Below, one piece after another: positions 13,586 through 19,671 of a DNA stretch of 20,092 nucleotides. The stretch spans positions 1 to 20,092 of the forward strand of contig JAUNXW010000010.1 in the NCBI GenBank assembly GCA_030539595.1, given 5' to 3'. How positions within the stretch are numbered: position 1 is the stretch's first letter; each line of letters opens with the position of its first letter. The DNA comes from Methanocorpusculum sp. (GTDB taxonomy: Archaea; Halobacteriota; Methanomicrobia; Methanomicrobiales; Methanocorpusculaceae). A program made the translations under genes and the position numbers. The notes below the pieces were generated by a model. The model saw only the letters and a program-made list of their open reading frames with translations, was not told the origin of the DNA and did not search any database.

Positions 13586-15046
13586 ATGAACAAGAAAGTA
13601 ATCACCGGAACAATATTGATTCTTGTCGCTCTGCTGATTATATGCTCCGCAGGCTGTGTCGACAACAAACCGACATACAAAATAGGAGTATACTCTAATA
13701 TGATGCCTTGGGAATATCTCGATGAAAACGGAGAGATAGTTGGTATTGCAGTTGACGTTTTAAAAATGATTGCAGATAAGCAGAATGTCAATTTTGAATT
13801 TGTTGTCAATGAAGCGGAATGGGAAGAAGCTCTTTTGAACGGAACAATAGACGCAAAGAATTCTCTGGTAAAAACACCCGAGCGTCTGGAAAAGTTTGCA
13901 TTCTCAAGCACTCCATTTGCGGAAACAAGATACGGAGCAATAGGGCTTGACGGCTCGGAAGTTACTCTTGAAGACGTCTTAGCCGGAAAAGCAAAAGTTG
14001 CCGTTAACAAAAACAGTGCATACGATGCATGGGCAAAAGCCTACTTCGGCGACAAATATGAGTCAATGGTTGCGGACGGAACAATTATTATTCTCGGAGC
14101 TCAGGTTGATCAGTGCGCACTTGCGGTTTTGTCTCACAAAGCCGATGCAGCGGTTGCAGGAGATATATCGTTATCAAATATGCTTAATGAGTATCCGTCC
14201 TTAAAATTCCTCGGCTACATAGGAAAGCCGGTCTATTCGGGTGTTGCCGTCAGAAAAGATGATACAACTCTTCTGAATATCTTAAACGAAGGTGTTGAGA
14301 AAATAATGAATACTGATGAGCTTAACGCACTGATTAAAGAATACAATCTCCAGTTCAAGAAAGACACATACGTTGTTGGAATTGACGGTCTTAATGCTCC
14401 GTGGTCATACAAAGGTGCGGACGGGAATTATACCGGATACGATATTGAGCAGATAGAGTGGATTGCGGATTATAACGGATTCGATGTTAAGTATAAGGTC
14501 TACGAATGGGATAATAACATTAATGCGATAGTCAACAACAATATAGATATGTGGGCAAGTTCTATGGCCATTACACCGGAGAGGATGCAGCATGTTGCGT
14601 TTTCCGACCCGTATTATTCTTCTGGAATCGGTGTTTTGGTGAGACCGACCAGTACTTTGACTAAGTCTGATTTCGGTTCAGACGATGCAAAGATCGTTAT
14701 TACGTTTGGGACAAGTTATGTGGACTGGCTCAAGTCTTATCTCGGCAAAGAAAAATACAATAAGAAGATTGCAGACGGTTCAATAATTATGGCTGATAAC
14801 TTTGATGAATGCCGTGAGTTATTGTATTCACAGAAGGTCGATTTCTTTGTTGAGGGAACAAAGCAGATAGAAACCGAAGCTGAGGCAGGGCGTGCAAAAG
14901 TTTTGTTTGAGGAAAACGATATTGAGGAGTTCGGTATTGCGACAAGTAACGGAAATATTGTTCTTCAGGATCTGATTAATAAGGGTCTTGCGGAGTTTGA
15001 GAAGTCGGGTAAGAAAGCCGAGCTTCTTAAGAAATATTATTTATAA
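13586..15046 (+). CDS. Lipoprotein with two tandem SBP_bac_3 domains, paralog 2
   Basis: The 486-residue protein is built like its neighbour: signal peptide and ICSAGC lipobox with Cys24, domain 1 at about 30-256 and domain 2 at about 259-486. Domain 1 differs widely from paralog 1 (YKIGVYSNMMPWEYLDENG; NVNFEFVVNEAEWEEALLNG). Domain 2 is nearly the same, even in DNA, for example RPTSTLTKSDFGSDDAKIVI and the shared YVDWLKSYLGKEKYNKKIAD. The ATG at 13586 is chosen because GAGG at 13575-13578 precedes it and it opens the signal peptide. The pattern suggests duplication, then change in the ligand site of domain 1 while domain 2 was kept alike by selection or gene conversion. No transporter partner genes are adjacent. 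Confidence 0.88.
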   Translation: MNKKVITGTILILVALLIICSAGCVDNKPTYKIGVYSNMMPWEYLDENGEIVGIAVDVLKMIADKQNVNFEFVVNEAEWEEALLNGTIDAKNSLVKTPERLEKFAFSSTPFAETRYGAIGLDGSEVTLEDVLAGKAKVAVNKNSAYDAWAKAYFGDKYESMVADGTIIILGAQVDQCALAVLSHKADAAVAGDISLSNMLNEYPSLKFLGYIGKPVYSGVAVRKDDTTLLNILNEGVEKIMNTDELNALIKEYNLQFKKDTYVVGIDGLNAPWSYKGADGNYTGYDIEQIEWIADYNGFDVKYKVYEWDNNINAIVNNNIDMWASSMAITPERMQHVAFSDPYYSSGIGVLVRPTSTLTKSDFGSDDAKIVITFGTSYVDWLKSYLGKEKYNKKIADGSIIMADNFDECRELLYSQKVDFFVEGTKQIETEAEAGRAKVLFEENDIEEFGIATSNGNIVLQDLINKGLAEFEKSGKKAELLKKYYL

Positions 15047-15079
15047 TTTTTTTTCTAATACGAGTTATGCGGTTGCGCC

Positions 15080-15121
15080 TTGTGAGCTTGTCAAATAGCG
15101 GAAACGCTTTAGGGTTCACAG
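15080..15121 (+). other. Hairpin with GAAA tetraloop downstream of SBP gene 2
   Basis: AGCG-GAAA-CGCT (15097-15108) is a GNRA-capped stem. It is enclosed by TGTGAGCTT (15081-15089) pairing with the segment ending TTCACA at 15120, with G-U pairs. It may be the 3' end of the SBP gene 2 transcript. Confidence 0.4.
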
Positions 15122-15142
15122 CTAAGTAAATCTTTGATTTGC

Positions 15143-15193
15143 GCTGAACGGAGCGAAGCCACAACTTAGTCAACACAAATTCAATCAATAAAA
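15143..15193. repeat. Dispersed repeat, copy 2
   Basis: GCTGAACGGAGCGAAGCC, then CAACTTAGTCAA and AATCAATAAAA, match copy 1 at 155-220. GATTTGCGCT at 15136-15145 leads into it and is the reverse complement of 230-239 beside copy 1. This copy abuts the 3' end of the minus-strand pfdA gene. Confidence 0.6.
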
Positions 15194-15197
15194 AAAA
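15190..15197 (-). terminator. T-run ending the pfdA operon
   Basis: On the minus strand eight consecutive T residues follow the pfdA stop codon by two bases. No strong hairpin precedes them, which is normal for archaeal terminators. Confidence 0.5.
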
Positions 15198-15199
15198 GA

Positions 15200-15649
15200 T
15201 TACTGCATACCGGAAGCGTAAATCCTGGAAATCTCATCCATACGCTTCTGGACTGCACCAACCTGCTGCTCTAATTTACCCAAAGATTCTGCCAGGCGTT
15301 TCGCTGACGCATCCATTTCTGTAACCCTGTCCTTAAGATAAGAAACAGCATCCTCCGCGGACTTCTCAACAGAAACACCTGCGCCGATTCCGACAATCAT
15401 CCTCTTAGTATCGGTAACCTTAGCGCGAACGGACACTCCCCCTCCGAGATTCAGAAGAGAATCAACCTCTCCCTTTGACGAAGAAACAGCCTCAATAGCA
15501 TCAACAGATGCCAGAGCCTCCGCACGCGCCGTCTCAATAAACCTCAGCTGCTGCGACATAAGCTCGAACTGCTGGGAATACTCGTTCATATAGGCCTGAA
15601 GCGACTGCGCCTCCTGCTCTAAACTCGCTTTACCGGTATTAGTTGCCAT
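15200..15649 (-). CDS. pfdA: Prefoldin subunit alpha
   Basis: Prefoldin alpha forms the central part of the hexameric chaperone that captures unfolded proteins and hands them to the thermosome. The 149-residue protein has two long terminal coiled-coil helices (about 5-50 and 100-145) flanking a beta-hairpin region (LNLGGGVSVRAKV, then RMIVGIGAGVSVEKS). Prefoldin alpha has this two-hairpin core, which separates it from beta. It overlaps the end of the L18Ae gene by 11 nt, and is the last gene of the operon here. In many archaea ftsY follows; it does not in this window. Confidence 0.93.
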   Translation of the reverse strand: MATNTGKASLEQEAQSLQAYMNEYSQQFELMSQQLRFIETARAEALASVDAIEAVSSSKGEVDSLLNLGGGVSVRAKVTDTKRMIVGIGAGVSVEKSAEDAVSYLKDRVTEMDASAKRLAESLGKLEQQVGAVQKRMDEISRIYASGMQ

Positions 15650-15824
15650 CGATAGCCTTTACAGAATCAATAGTAATATACTTTCTCTCAAGTCTGTGCT
15701 TACTTCCGATAGTTGCAACGGTAAACTCACCGGCTAACTTCTCGGAAGGTGCATCGACTGTTTTTGTGAAGGGCTTCATCTGTCCATCATTCTTGAACGT
15801 GCCCTTAACTTCGAATTTCGACAT
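15639..15824 (-). CDS. rpl18a: 50S ribosomal protein L18Ae (LX)
   Basis: The 61-residue protein is the archaeal short form of eukaryotic L18a/eL20, a large-subunit component. Family features visible are the start FEVKGTFKNDGQMKPFTKTV, the central EKLAGEFTVATIGSKHRL and the ending ITIDSVKAI. It lies between aIF6 and prefoldin alpha as in most Euryarchaeota. It follows the aIF6 gene by 17 nt, and its last 11 nt overlap pfdA. Confidence 0.93.
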   Translation of the reverse strand: MSKFEVKGTFKNDGQMKPFTKTVDAPSEKLAGEFTVATIGSKHRLERKYITIDSVKAIDGN

Positions 15825-15841
15825 TTATTGTTTCACCTCGT

Positions 15842-16510
15842 TTATAAGAATCCAAATACATCTTCTATTCTGCCAAGTTCAAAACCTGTGGTGGTATTAC
15901 CTGCCAGATATCCCTTACTGTTAACGAGAAGTCCCGTTCCGATAAGATTTGACCCCATATTAACCGAACCCGTTCCCACAGAAAACTCATCTGACGGAAG
16001 CTGGTGTTCTAAGAGATCAATTTCTTCGGGCGTGCTTCTTGCCGGAAGAAGAACGCCGGCATTCGTGCATGCGCACGTCATACCGACTGTTCCCATACCA
16101 GCAAACGACATAGGAATAACTTTGACTTTCAGGAACTCACCAATCATCTTCTGCATCTCAGACGACATATCCGGATGCACAACAGCAAATGAATCATTGG
16201 TCAGAATCACATTCCCTGCCGCATTCATCTCCTCGCCGAGCAGGAGAACGTCTCCGTAATCCTGAAGGGTATCGAGTTCCGAATCAAGAATGAGACCAGA
16301 GGCTACAAAACCGCGGGAATTGCCGTTCAGCAGAAGACCTATAACCGAAGAACCCTGAATAAAGGTCTCAACAACCTCCACATCCAGAGCCTCAGCTATC
16401 TTGTCCTTGAACTCCTTCGGAGATTCAACCGGGACAAACGCTAAGTCTTCGAACACGCGTGCAAATACACCGATATTCGGGTCACCATTCAATGACAGGG
16501 TTGGGTCCAT
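15842..16510 (-). CDS. eif6: Translation initiation factor aIF6
   Basis: aIF6 binds the large ribosomal subunit and prevents its joining with the small subunit until maturation or initiation permits. The 222-residue protein has the five-fold pentein repeat. The family start NPNIGVFARVFED appears here as DPNIGVFARVFEDLAFVP. Later repeats show NSRGFVASG, TNDSFAVVHPDM and NSKGYLAGNTTTGFELGRI. The ATG abuts the L31e stop with no gap. Confidence 0.96.
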   Translation of the reverse strand: MDPTLSLNGDPNIGVFARVFEDLAFVPVESPKEFKDKIAEALDVEVVETFIQGSSVIGLLLNGNSRGFVASGLILDSELDTLQDYGDVLLLGEEMNAAGNVILTNDSFAVVHPDMSSEMQKMIGEFLKVKVIPMSFAGMGTVGMTCACTNAGVLLPARSTPEEIDLLEHQLPSDEFSVGTGSVNMGSNLIGTGLLVNSKGYLAGNTTTGFELGRIEDVFGFL

Positions 16511-16774
16511 TTATTCCTCAGCAAGTTCAGCCTGAACCTGACCGTCTTCGAACTTCATAGCACGAACACGGATGCGTCTTGGCGGTTTCTGTGAGCCGCG
16601 TGCCCAGACAAGCTCGTTAATGGATTTGTCGAGTTTAACGTCTTCGGATTTCATGTGGTGTTCAAGATACTTTCTGATATCTCTTACTGCTGCGTTTGCG
16701 CGCTTATAGCAGGGAACACACTTGACGTCGCGGAGCGGAATCACGTAAATTTGTTCTTTCTGTGCTTCTACCAT
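16511..16774 (-). CDS. rpl31e: 50S ribosomal protein L31e
   Basis: This 87-residue protein is archaeal/eukaryotic L31 (eL31), located near the polypeptide exit tunnel. Visible family segments are EQIYVIPLRDV at the start, CYKRANAAVRDIRKYLEHHM in the helical centre and PPRRIRVRAMKFEDG near the end. It follows rpl39e by four bases and is directly followed by aIF6, the usual archaeal order. Confidence 0.95.
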   Translation of the reverse strand: MVEAQKEQIYVIPLRDVKCVPCYKRANAAVRDIRKYLEHHMKSEDVKLDKSINELVWARGSQKPPRRIRVRAMKFEDGQVQAELAEE

Positions 16775-16778
16775 TTTC

Positions 16779-16931
16779 TTACACCTTCAGAGTGCTGCGT
16801 CTCCAGTTGCGTCTTTTCGGGTGAGACACAACGTTACGCTTGGTTTTTATCATTACCCATGACGGAACACGGCGGTTCTGCTGGGTTGCCTTTGCAAGAC
16901 GAATCTTGCGGCTTTTGGTAAGTCTGCTCAT
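16779..16931 (-). CDS. rpl39e: 50S ribosomal protein L39e
   Basis: This short gene of 50 codons encodes a very basic protein: MSRLTKSRKIRLAKATQQNR, then RVPSWVMIKTKRNV and SHPKRRNWRRSTLKV. The PxW...KT...RRNWRR pattern is the signature of eL39, which lines the exit tunnel and is nearly unstructured outside the ribosome. It stands directly before L31e, as in other archaea, which confirms it. The start at 16929-16931 lies two bases after the stop of the PP-loop gene. Genes this short are often missed in automated calls. Confidence 0.93.
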   Translation of the reverse strand: MSRLTKSRKIRLAKATQQNRRVPSWVMIKTKRNVVSHPKRRNWRRSTLKV

Positions 16932-16933
16932 GG

Positions 16934-17533
16934 TTAGTTCACCACTTTTCGTTTAATCACCAGAGACTGCTCATGATTTACAGGAAACAGCGGAACAAAG
17001 TCCACTCCCCTTTTAGTCAGTTCGGCTCTGATTTCACTTTCGAAATCTCCATTCTGGATTTGTCCCGTTTCGCCGTATACGACTTCAAAGAACTTATCTG
17101 CCAGTCTGAGAATTTCTTTTTTTCCGATACCAAGCAGGGGTCTCATATAACTTACCCCATACTTCATCTCAAGGCTCTGCACTTCCGATTTAGTCCGCAT
17201 TGGAACGCGGTCATCACGTCGTGTTCCATCGGCGACCACCTCATATTCCTGTGCTGCAGCACATAAAGACCGTCGGTGGGCTTCTTCTATGGCATTTGCA
17301 GGATGCCCGTCGTGGATTATTGTATCCGCGCACTCATTAAGAAAGCCTGGCGCAAAGGTCAGTTTCCGAAACGGAAACCCGAGCTCCTTTGCCGCCGCCT
17401 CAATTGAAGGAACTGCACGATTTTCATCAAAGACGAAAGTTAAAAGTTCCACATCATAGTCCCTTGATAAAAGGACTGCGGCAAGACTGCTGTCTTTTCC
17501 GCCGCTGTAGAGAACTCCCGCTTTTGCTTTCAT
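16934..17533 (-). CDS. PP-loop ATP pyrophosphatase (COG1365-like)
   Basis: The 199-residue protein carries the adenylate-forming PP-loop SGGKDSS at 10-16, after the first strand AGVLY. Further along are VVADGTRRDDRVPMR (about 99-113) and YMRPLLGIGKKEILRLA near 130-145, as in the N-type ATP pyrophosphatase fold used in tRNA thiolation and related chemistry. No CxxC pair or zinc finger is evident. Archaeal homologs occur in this same ribosomal neighbourhood, so a role in RNA modification or translation is an inference. Its ATG overlaps the PDCD5 stop by one base (TAATG). Confidence 0.82.
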   Translation of the reverse strand: MKAKAGVLYSGGKDSSLAAVLLSRDYDVELLTFVFDENRAVPSIEAAAKELGFPFRKLTFAPGFLNECADTIIHDGHPANAIEEAHRRSLCAAAQEYEVVADGTRRDDRVPMRTKSEVQSLEMKYGVSYMRPLLGIGKKEILRLADKFFEVVYGETGQIQNGDFESEIRAELTKRGVDFVPLFPVNHEQSLVIKRKVVN

Positions 17534-17874
17534 TAAACCCTGCGGATATTGAATTCCTTTTTCTGCGGTACAATCTGAGCTAACAGATTCTTGAGCTGTT
17601 CATCGGTTATTTTCTGACGCAGGCGGCCTGACTGGGCTAAAGATACAATCTGCTGTTCGACGGCTGAGGCAAAATCCGGCTTTGTAAGTCTGATTGTGTT
17701 CAGCCGCTCGCGAGCTTCAGGTTCCATTACCTGCATTAATACAGACTGAATCTGTGCCTGCATCTGCTGCTGACGCTGGAGTTGTTCCTGTTCCGCCATC
17801 TGCTGCTGTTGCATTTGTTGTTGCATCTGCATCATGCGCTGGCGGCGGATTTCTGCGAGTTCATCGTCTCCCAT
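17533..17874 (-). CDS. PDCD5-family DNA-binding protein
   Basis: This 113-residue protein is the archaeal homolog of human PDCD5 (TFAR19). It starts MGDDELAEIRRQRMMQ, followed by a Gln/Met-rich helix to about residue 48, then a compact helical core: EPEARERLNTIRLTKPDFASAVEQ and the ending LLAQIVPQKKEFNIRR. This is the family layout. The biochemical role in archaea is not settled; some homologs bind DNA. It lies 30 nt after rps19e and is translationally coupled to the PP-loop gene. Confidence 0.92.
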   Translation of the reverse strand: MGDDELAEIRRQRMMQMQQQMQQQQMAEQEQLQRQQQMQAQIQSVLMQVMEPEARERLNTIRLTKPDFASAVEQQIVSLAQSGRLRQKITDEQLKNLLAQIVPQKKEFNIRRV

Positions 17875-17904
17875 TTTGGTTCACCTTGTTTATTGTCAGT
17901 TGTT

Positions 17905-18354
17905 TTAGTACTTTGCAAGACCGGGTGCTTCTTTGACTGCTTCCTCTTTTAATGAGTGTGCGATTCCGTCAAGGAATTTGCGGCCTTTTGCAGATACGTT
18001 TCTTCCGCCGGTTACTTTTTCAAGGTATCCTGCGGTTTCGAGCTGCTGCATTACTTTTCTGGCAATGCTTCCACTGCCTTTTCTGAAGTGGGACGGCTTG
18101 GAGCCGCGGTCCTGCATACCGCCGTAGACTGAACGCATGCGTTCAACTCCAATTGGACCGTCAACATAGATTCTGCGCAGTACTGCGGCAGATCTGACAT
18201 ACCACCAATCCGGGTTCTCCGGTGGCATCTGTTTGTGTACTCCCGTTTTTACATACTCTGACCACTCGGGCGCTTTGATTGAAGACTCGTTCTTGAGTTC
18301 TTCTGCTGCCTTTGCGATTAAAGCGTTTGCCGGGATGTCAAATACTGTAGTCAT
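17905..18354 (-). CDS. rps19e: 30S ribosomal protein S19e
   Basis: The 149-residue protein is eS19, found in the archaeal small-subunit head. Family features are the start TTVFDIPANALI, PEWSEYVKTGVHKQMPPENPDWWYVR, and AVLRRIYVDGPIGVERMRSVYGG. The ATG at 18354 is preferred to the in-frame TTG at 18360, because GAGGT (18362-18366, minus strand) is spaced correctly from the ATG and would touch the TTG. As first gene of the operon it has a long leader with a GNRA-capped hairpin, the bipartite element D and TATA-like sequences. Confidence 0.95.
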   Translation of the reverse strand: MTTVFDIPANALIAKAAEELKNESSIKAPEWSEYVKTGVHKQMPPENPDWWYVRSAAVLRRIYVDGPIGVERMRSVYGGMQDRGSKPSHFRKGSGSIARKVMQQLETAGYLEKVTGGRNVSAKGRKFLDGIAHSLKEEAVKEAPGLAKY

Positions 18355-18376
18355 TGACAAACCTCACTGTAAGCCG

Positions 18377-18392
18377 CGTGCCTTTCGGCACG
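18377..18392 (-). promoter_or_regulatory. GNRA-capped hairpin in the rps19e leader
   Basis: On the minus strand this reads CGTGCC-GAAA-GGCACG, a perfect 6-bp stem with a GNRA tetraloop. It ends about 22 nt before the rps19e ATG, just before the ribosome site. It could influence translation, for instance by protein binding. On the plus strand it is followed by a short T-rich stretch and might instead be a terminator, though no plus-strand gene leads into it. Confidence 0.5.
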
Positions 18393-18439
18393 ATTTTGTT
18401 ATGTTGTCTTACAGACACCATAACGATGACATTAACAGT

Positions 18440-18473
18440 CTGTATAAATTGAACGTGAGAGATAATATAGATT
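18440..18473 (-). promoter_or_regulatory. TATA-like sequences of the rps19e operon
   Basis: Minus strand CTATATTATC (18461-18470) lies about 36 bp downstream of element D, the same arrangement as before SBP gene 2. TTTATACA (about 18442-18449) is a second candidate. They predict a leader of roughly 65-90 nt. Confidence 0.4.
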
Positions 18474-18501
18474 GCCTATGATTTCGAATTTTGTCTCGAG
18501 A

Positions 18502-18532
18502 TTGTCCAATCGTTATGTTAATCTGTTGGACA
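18502..18532 (-). promoter_or_regulatory. Bipartite element, copy D (upstream of rps19e)
   Basis: On the minus strand TGTCCAACAGATT, a spacer with ATAACGA, then TTGGACAA. It has the same orientation relative to its gene as copies A and C, and ends 148 nt before the rps19e ATG. Eight of eight right-arm bases and seven left-arm bases match copy C. Confidence 0.55.
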
Positions 18533-18557
18533 GATTAGTCTCTGTGGTTATTCGGAG

Positions 18558-18587
18558 AAATTACATATATATTTCCGTGTGTAATTT
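18558..18587. repeat. Inverted repeat around an AT-rich core
   Basis: AAATTACA (18558-18565) and TGTAATTT (18580-18587) are perfect 8-bp arms enclosing TATATATTTCCGTG. It lies between the tRNA and rps19e. AAATTACA also occurs in both SBP promoter blocks. It may be an additional regulator site or a TATA region; no firm role. Confidence 0.35.
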
Positions 18588-18606
18588 AGAATAAACAACA
18601 AATCAT

Positions 18607-18612
18607 AAAAAA
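18607..18612 (-). terminator. T-run after tRNA-Leu
   Basis: Six T residues on the minus strand begin ten bases beyond the tRNA 3' end, suitable for termination of the single tRNA transcript. Confidence 0.45.
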
Positions 18613-18621
18613 CAGATCGTA

Positions 18622-18705
18622 TGCGAGGGGTGGGATTCGAACCCATGAACTACTGAAGACCAGATCTTAAGTCTGGCGCCGTTGGCCTGGCTTGGCTACC
18701 CTCGC
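18622..18705 (-). tRNA. tRNA-Leu (anticodon UAA)
   Basis: On the minus strand the acceptor stem GCGAGGG pairs with CCCTCGC, followed by discriminator A73, as expected for leucine. The D arm contains AGCCAAGCCAGGCCAACGGC. The anticodon arm is CCAGA-CTTAAGA-TCTGG, giving UAA. A long variable region (TCTTCAGTAGTTC) marks a class II tRNA. The T arm is ATGGG-TTCGAAT-CCCAC; its first pair is A-C, a mismatch, and the variable arm pairs poorly. CCA is not encoded. No intron. A TATA-like TTTATGTAT about 30 bp upstream (18733-18741) may drive it. Confidence 0.95.
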
Positions 18706-18768
18706 ACAGTTACCTTATTAGATTGTCATCCATACATAAAAAAGTGTGCGGAAAAGACATCGTCCGCT

Positions 18769-19671
18769 TTATAATATGTCTGCCCTGCTGATGTAATAAT
18801 ACTCGGCAAACTTCGACGGGTGATAACGCATTTTCGCCTCGCGCAGTCCGGGTTCATTCACATCCGATTCGCGGTTAATCCACTCGTATCTGCCCAGCAG
18901 AAATTTTGCGGTCTCCTGATTGATTATTTTGTAAATGCCTTCATAATCGGTCAGCCCTTTCTCAAAGTGAATGTCTACTGCCTCTTTATTCAGTTCTTCC
19001 CAAAGTGCACCCGCGCAGATTTTATCTCCGACTCTTATCGCAATCCCTTCAAATCCGAGCGCACTCATATTCTCAAGCGCGCGCATAACCGCTTCCGCAT
19101 CACCTTTCATCATCGGTGTTTTCTCAAGCGGCTTTGATTTCTCCCACTCATCAATCATGGATTTTACGTCCTCAACGTTATAGGGAGTAATTTTTTCTAC
19201 ATTATAATAATAGTGCGATTTGAAGGAGTTGATTTGTCCGCGGATGTTTAGGTATTTTTTTCCGCGCAGCTCCGCGAGGTTTGATGTTCTGTAATAATAT
19301 TCAAAGTATCCGCGCTCGGGATAAATCGGCAGCTCGGGGTGATGCTCCTTCATATAATCTATGTACTGCGCGTTTGGGAATTCAACCGGGCAGTCACCGC
19401 CGTTTGCTATGGCAAACGAAAGAAAATCCTCAAAGAGTTCCGCGCTGAACTCTCCGATTGGCGGTCGGTATGAAAGATTGCCCGGCTCTGCGCAGGCAAC
19501 AATCAGATGATTGTCAATAAGCGCGTACTTGCACGGCGAGTAATGCTCCCAGCAGAAAATTGTTCCAAACGTCGCTTCCGAGTGGCTCTGCGGATACTTT
19601 GAAAAGTATTCGGAGAATATTTTTTTGTCCGCAAGCGTGACCTTTTTGAAATCGGAAGCCTTCAGCGTCAT
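18769..19671 (-). CDS. DUF2156 / phosphatidylglycerol lysyltransferase C-terminal-domain protein
   Basis: This 300-residue soluble protein resembles the DUF2156 (LPG_synthase_C) family, a double-GNAT fold related to the aminoacyl-transfer domain of MprF. Supporting segments are YPQSHSEATFGTIFCWEHY near 25, KYLNIRGQINSFKSHY near 138, the helix MMKGDAEAVMRALENM near 187 and the ending INRESDVNEPGLREAKMRYHPSKFAEYYYI. It has none of the membrane helices of MprF. The substrate in archaea is unknown; transfer of an aminoacyl or acyl group is the family expectation. The stop of the upstream GNAT gene overlaps its ATG by four bases (ATGA), so the two are one transcript and may act together. Confidence 0.82.
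   Translation of the reverse strand: MTLKASDFKKVTLADKKIFSEYFSKYPQSHSEATFGTIFCWEHYSPCKYALIDNHLIVACAEPGNLSYRPPIGEFSAELFEDFLSFAIANGGDCPVEFPNAQYIDYMKEHHPELPIYPERGYFEYYYRTSNLAELRGKKYLNIRGQINSFKSHYYYNVEKITPYNVEDVKSMIDEWEKSKPLEKTPMMKGDAEAVMRALENMSALGFEGIAIRVGDKICAGALWEELNKEAVDIHFEKGLTDYEGIYKIINQETAKFLLGRYEWINRESDVNEPGLREAKMRYHPSKFAEYYYISRADIL

Noticed and set aside
15080..15199. CRISPR-like or integrase attachment repeat
   Set aside because: The repeat occurs once here and once at the left end with no regular spacing, spacer array or integrase gene.
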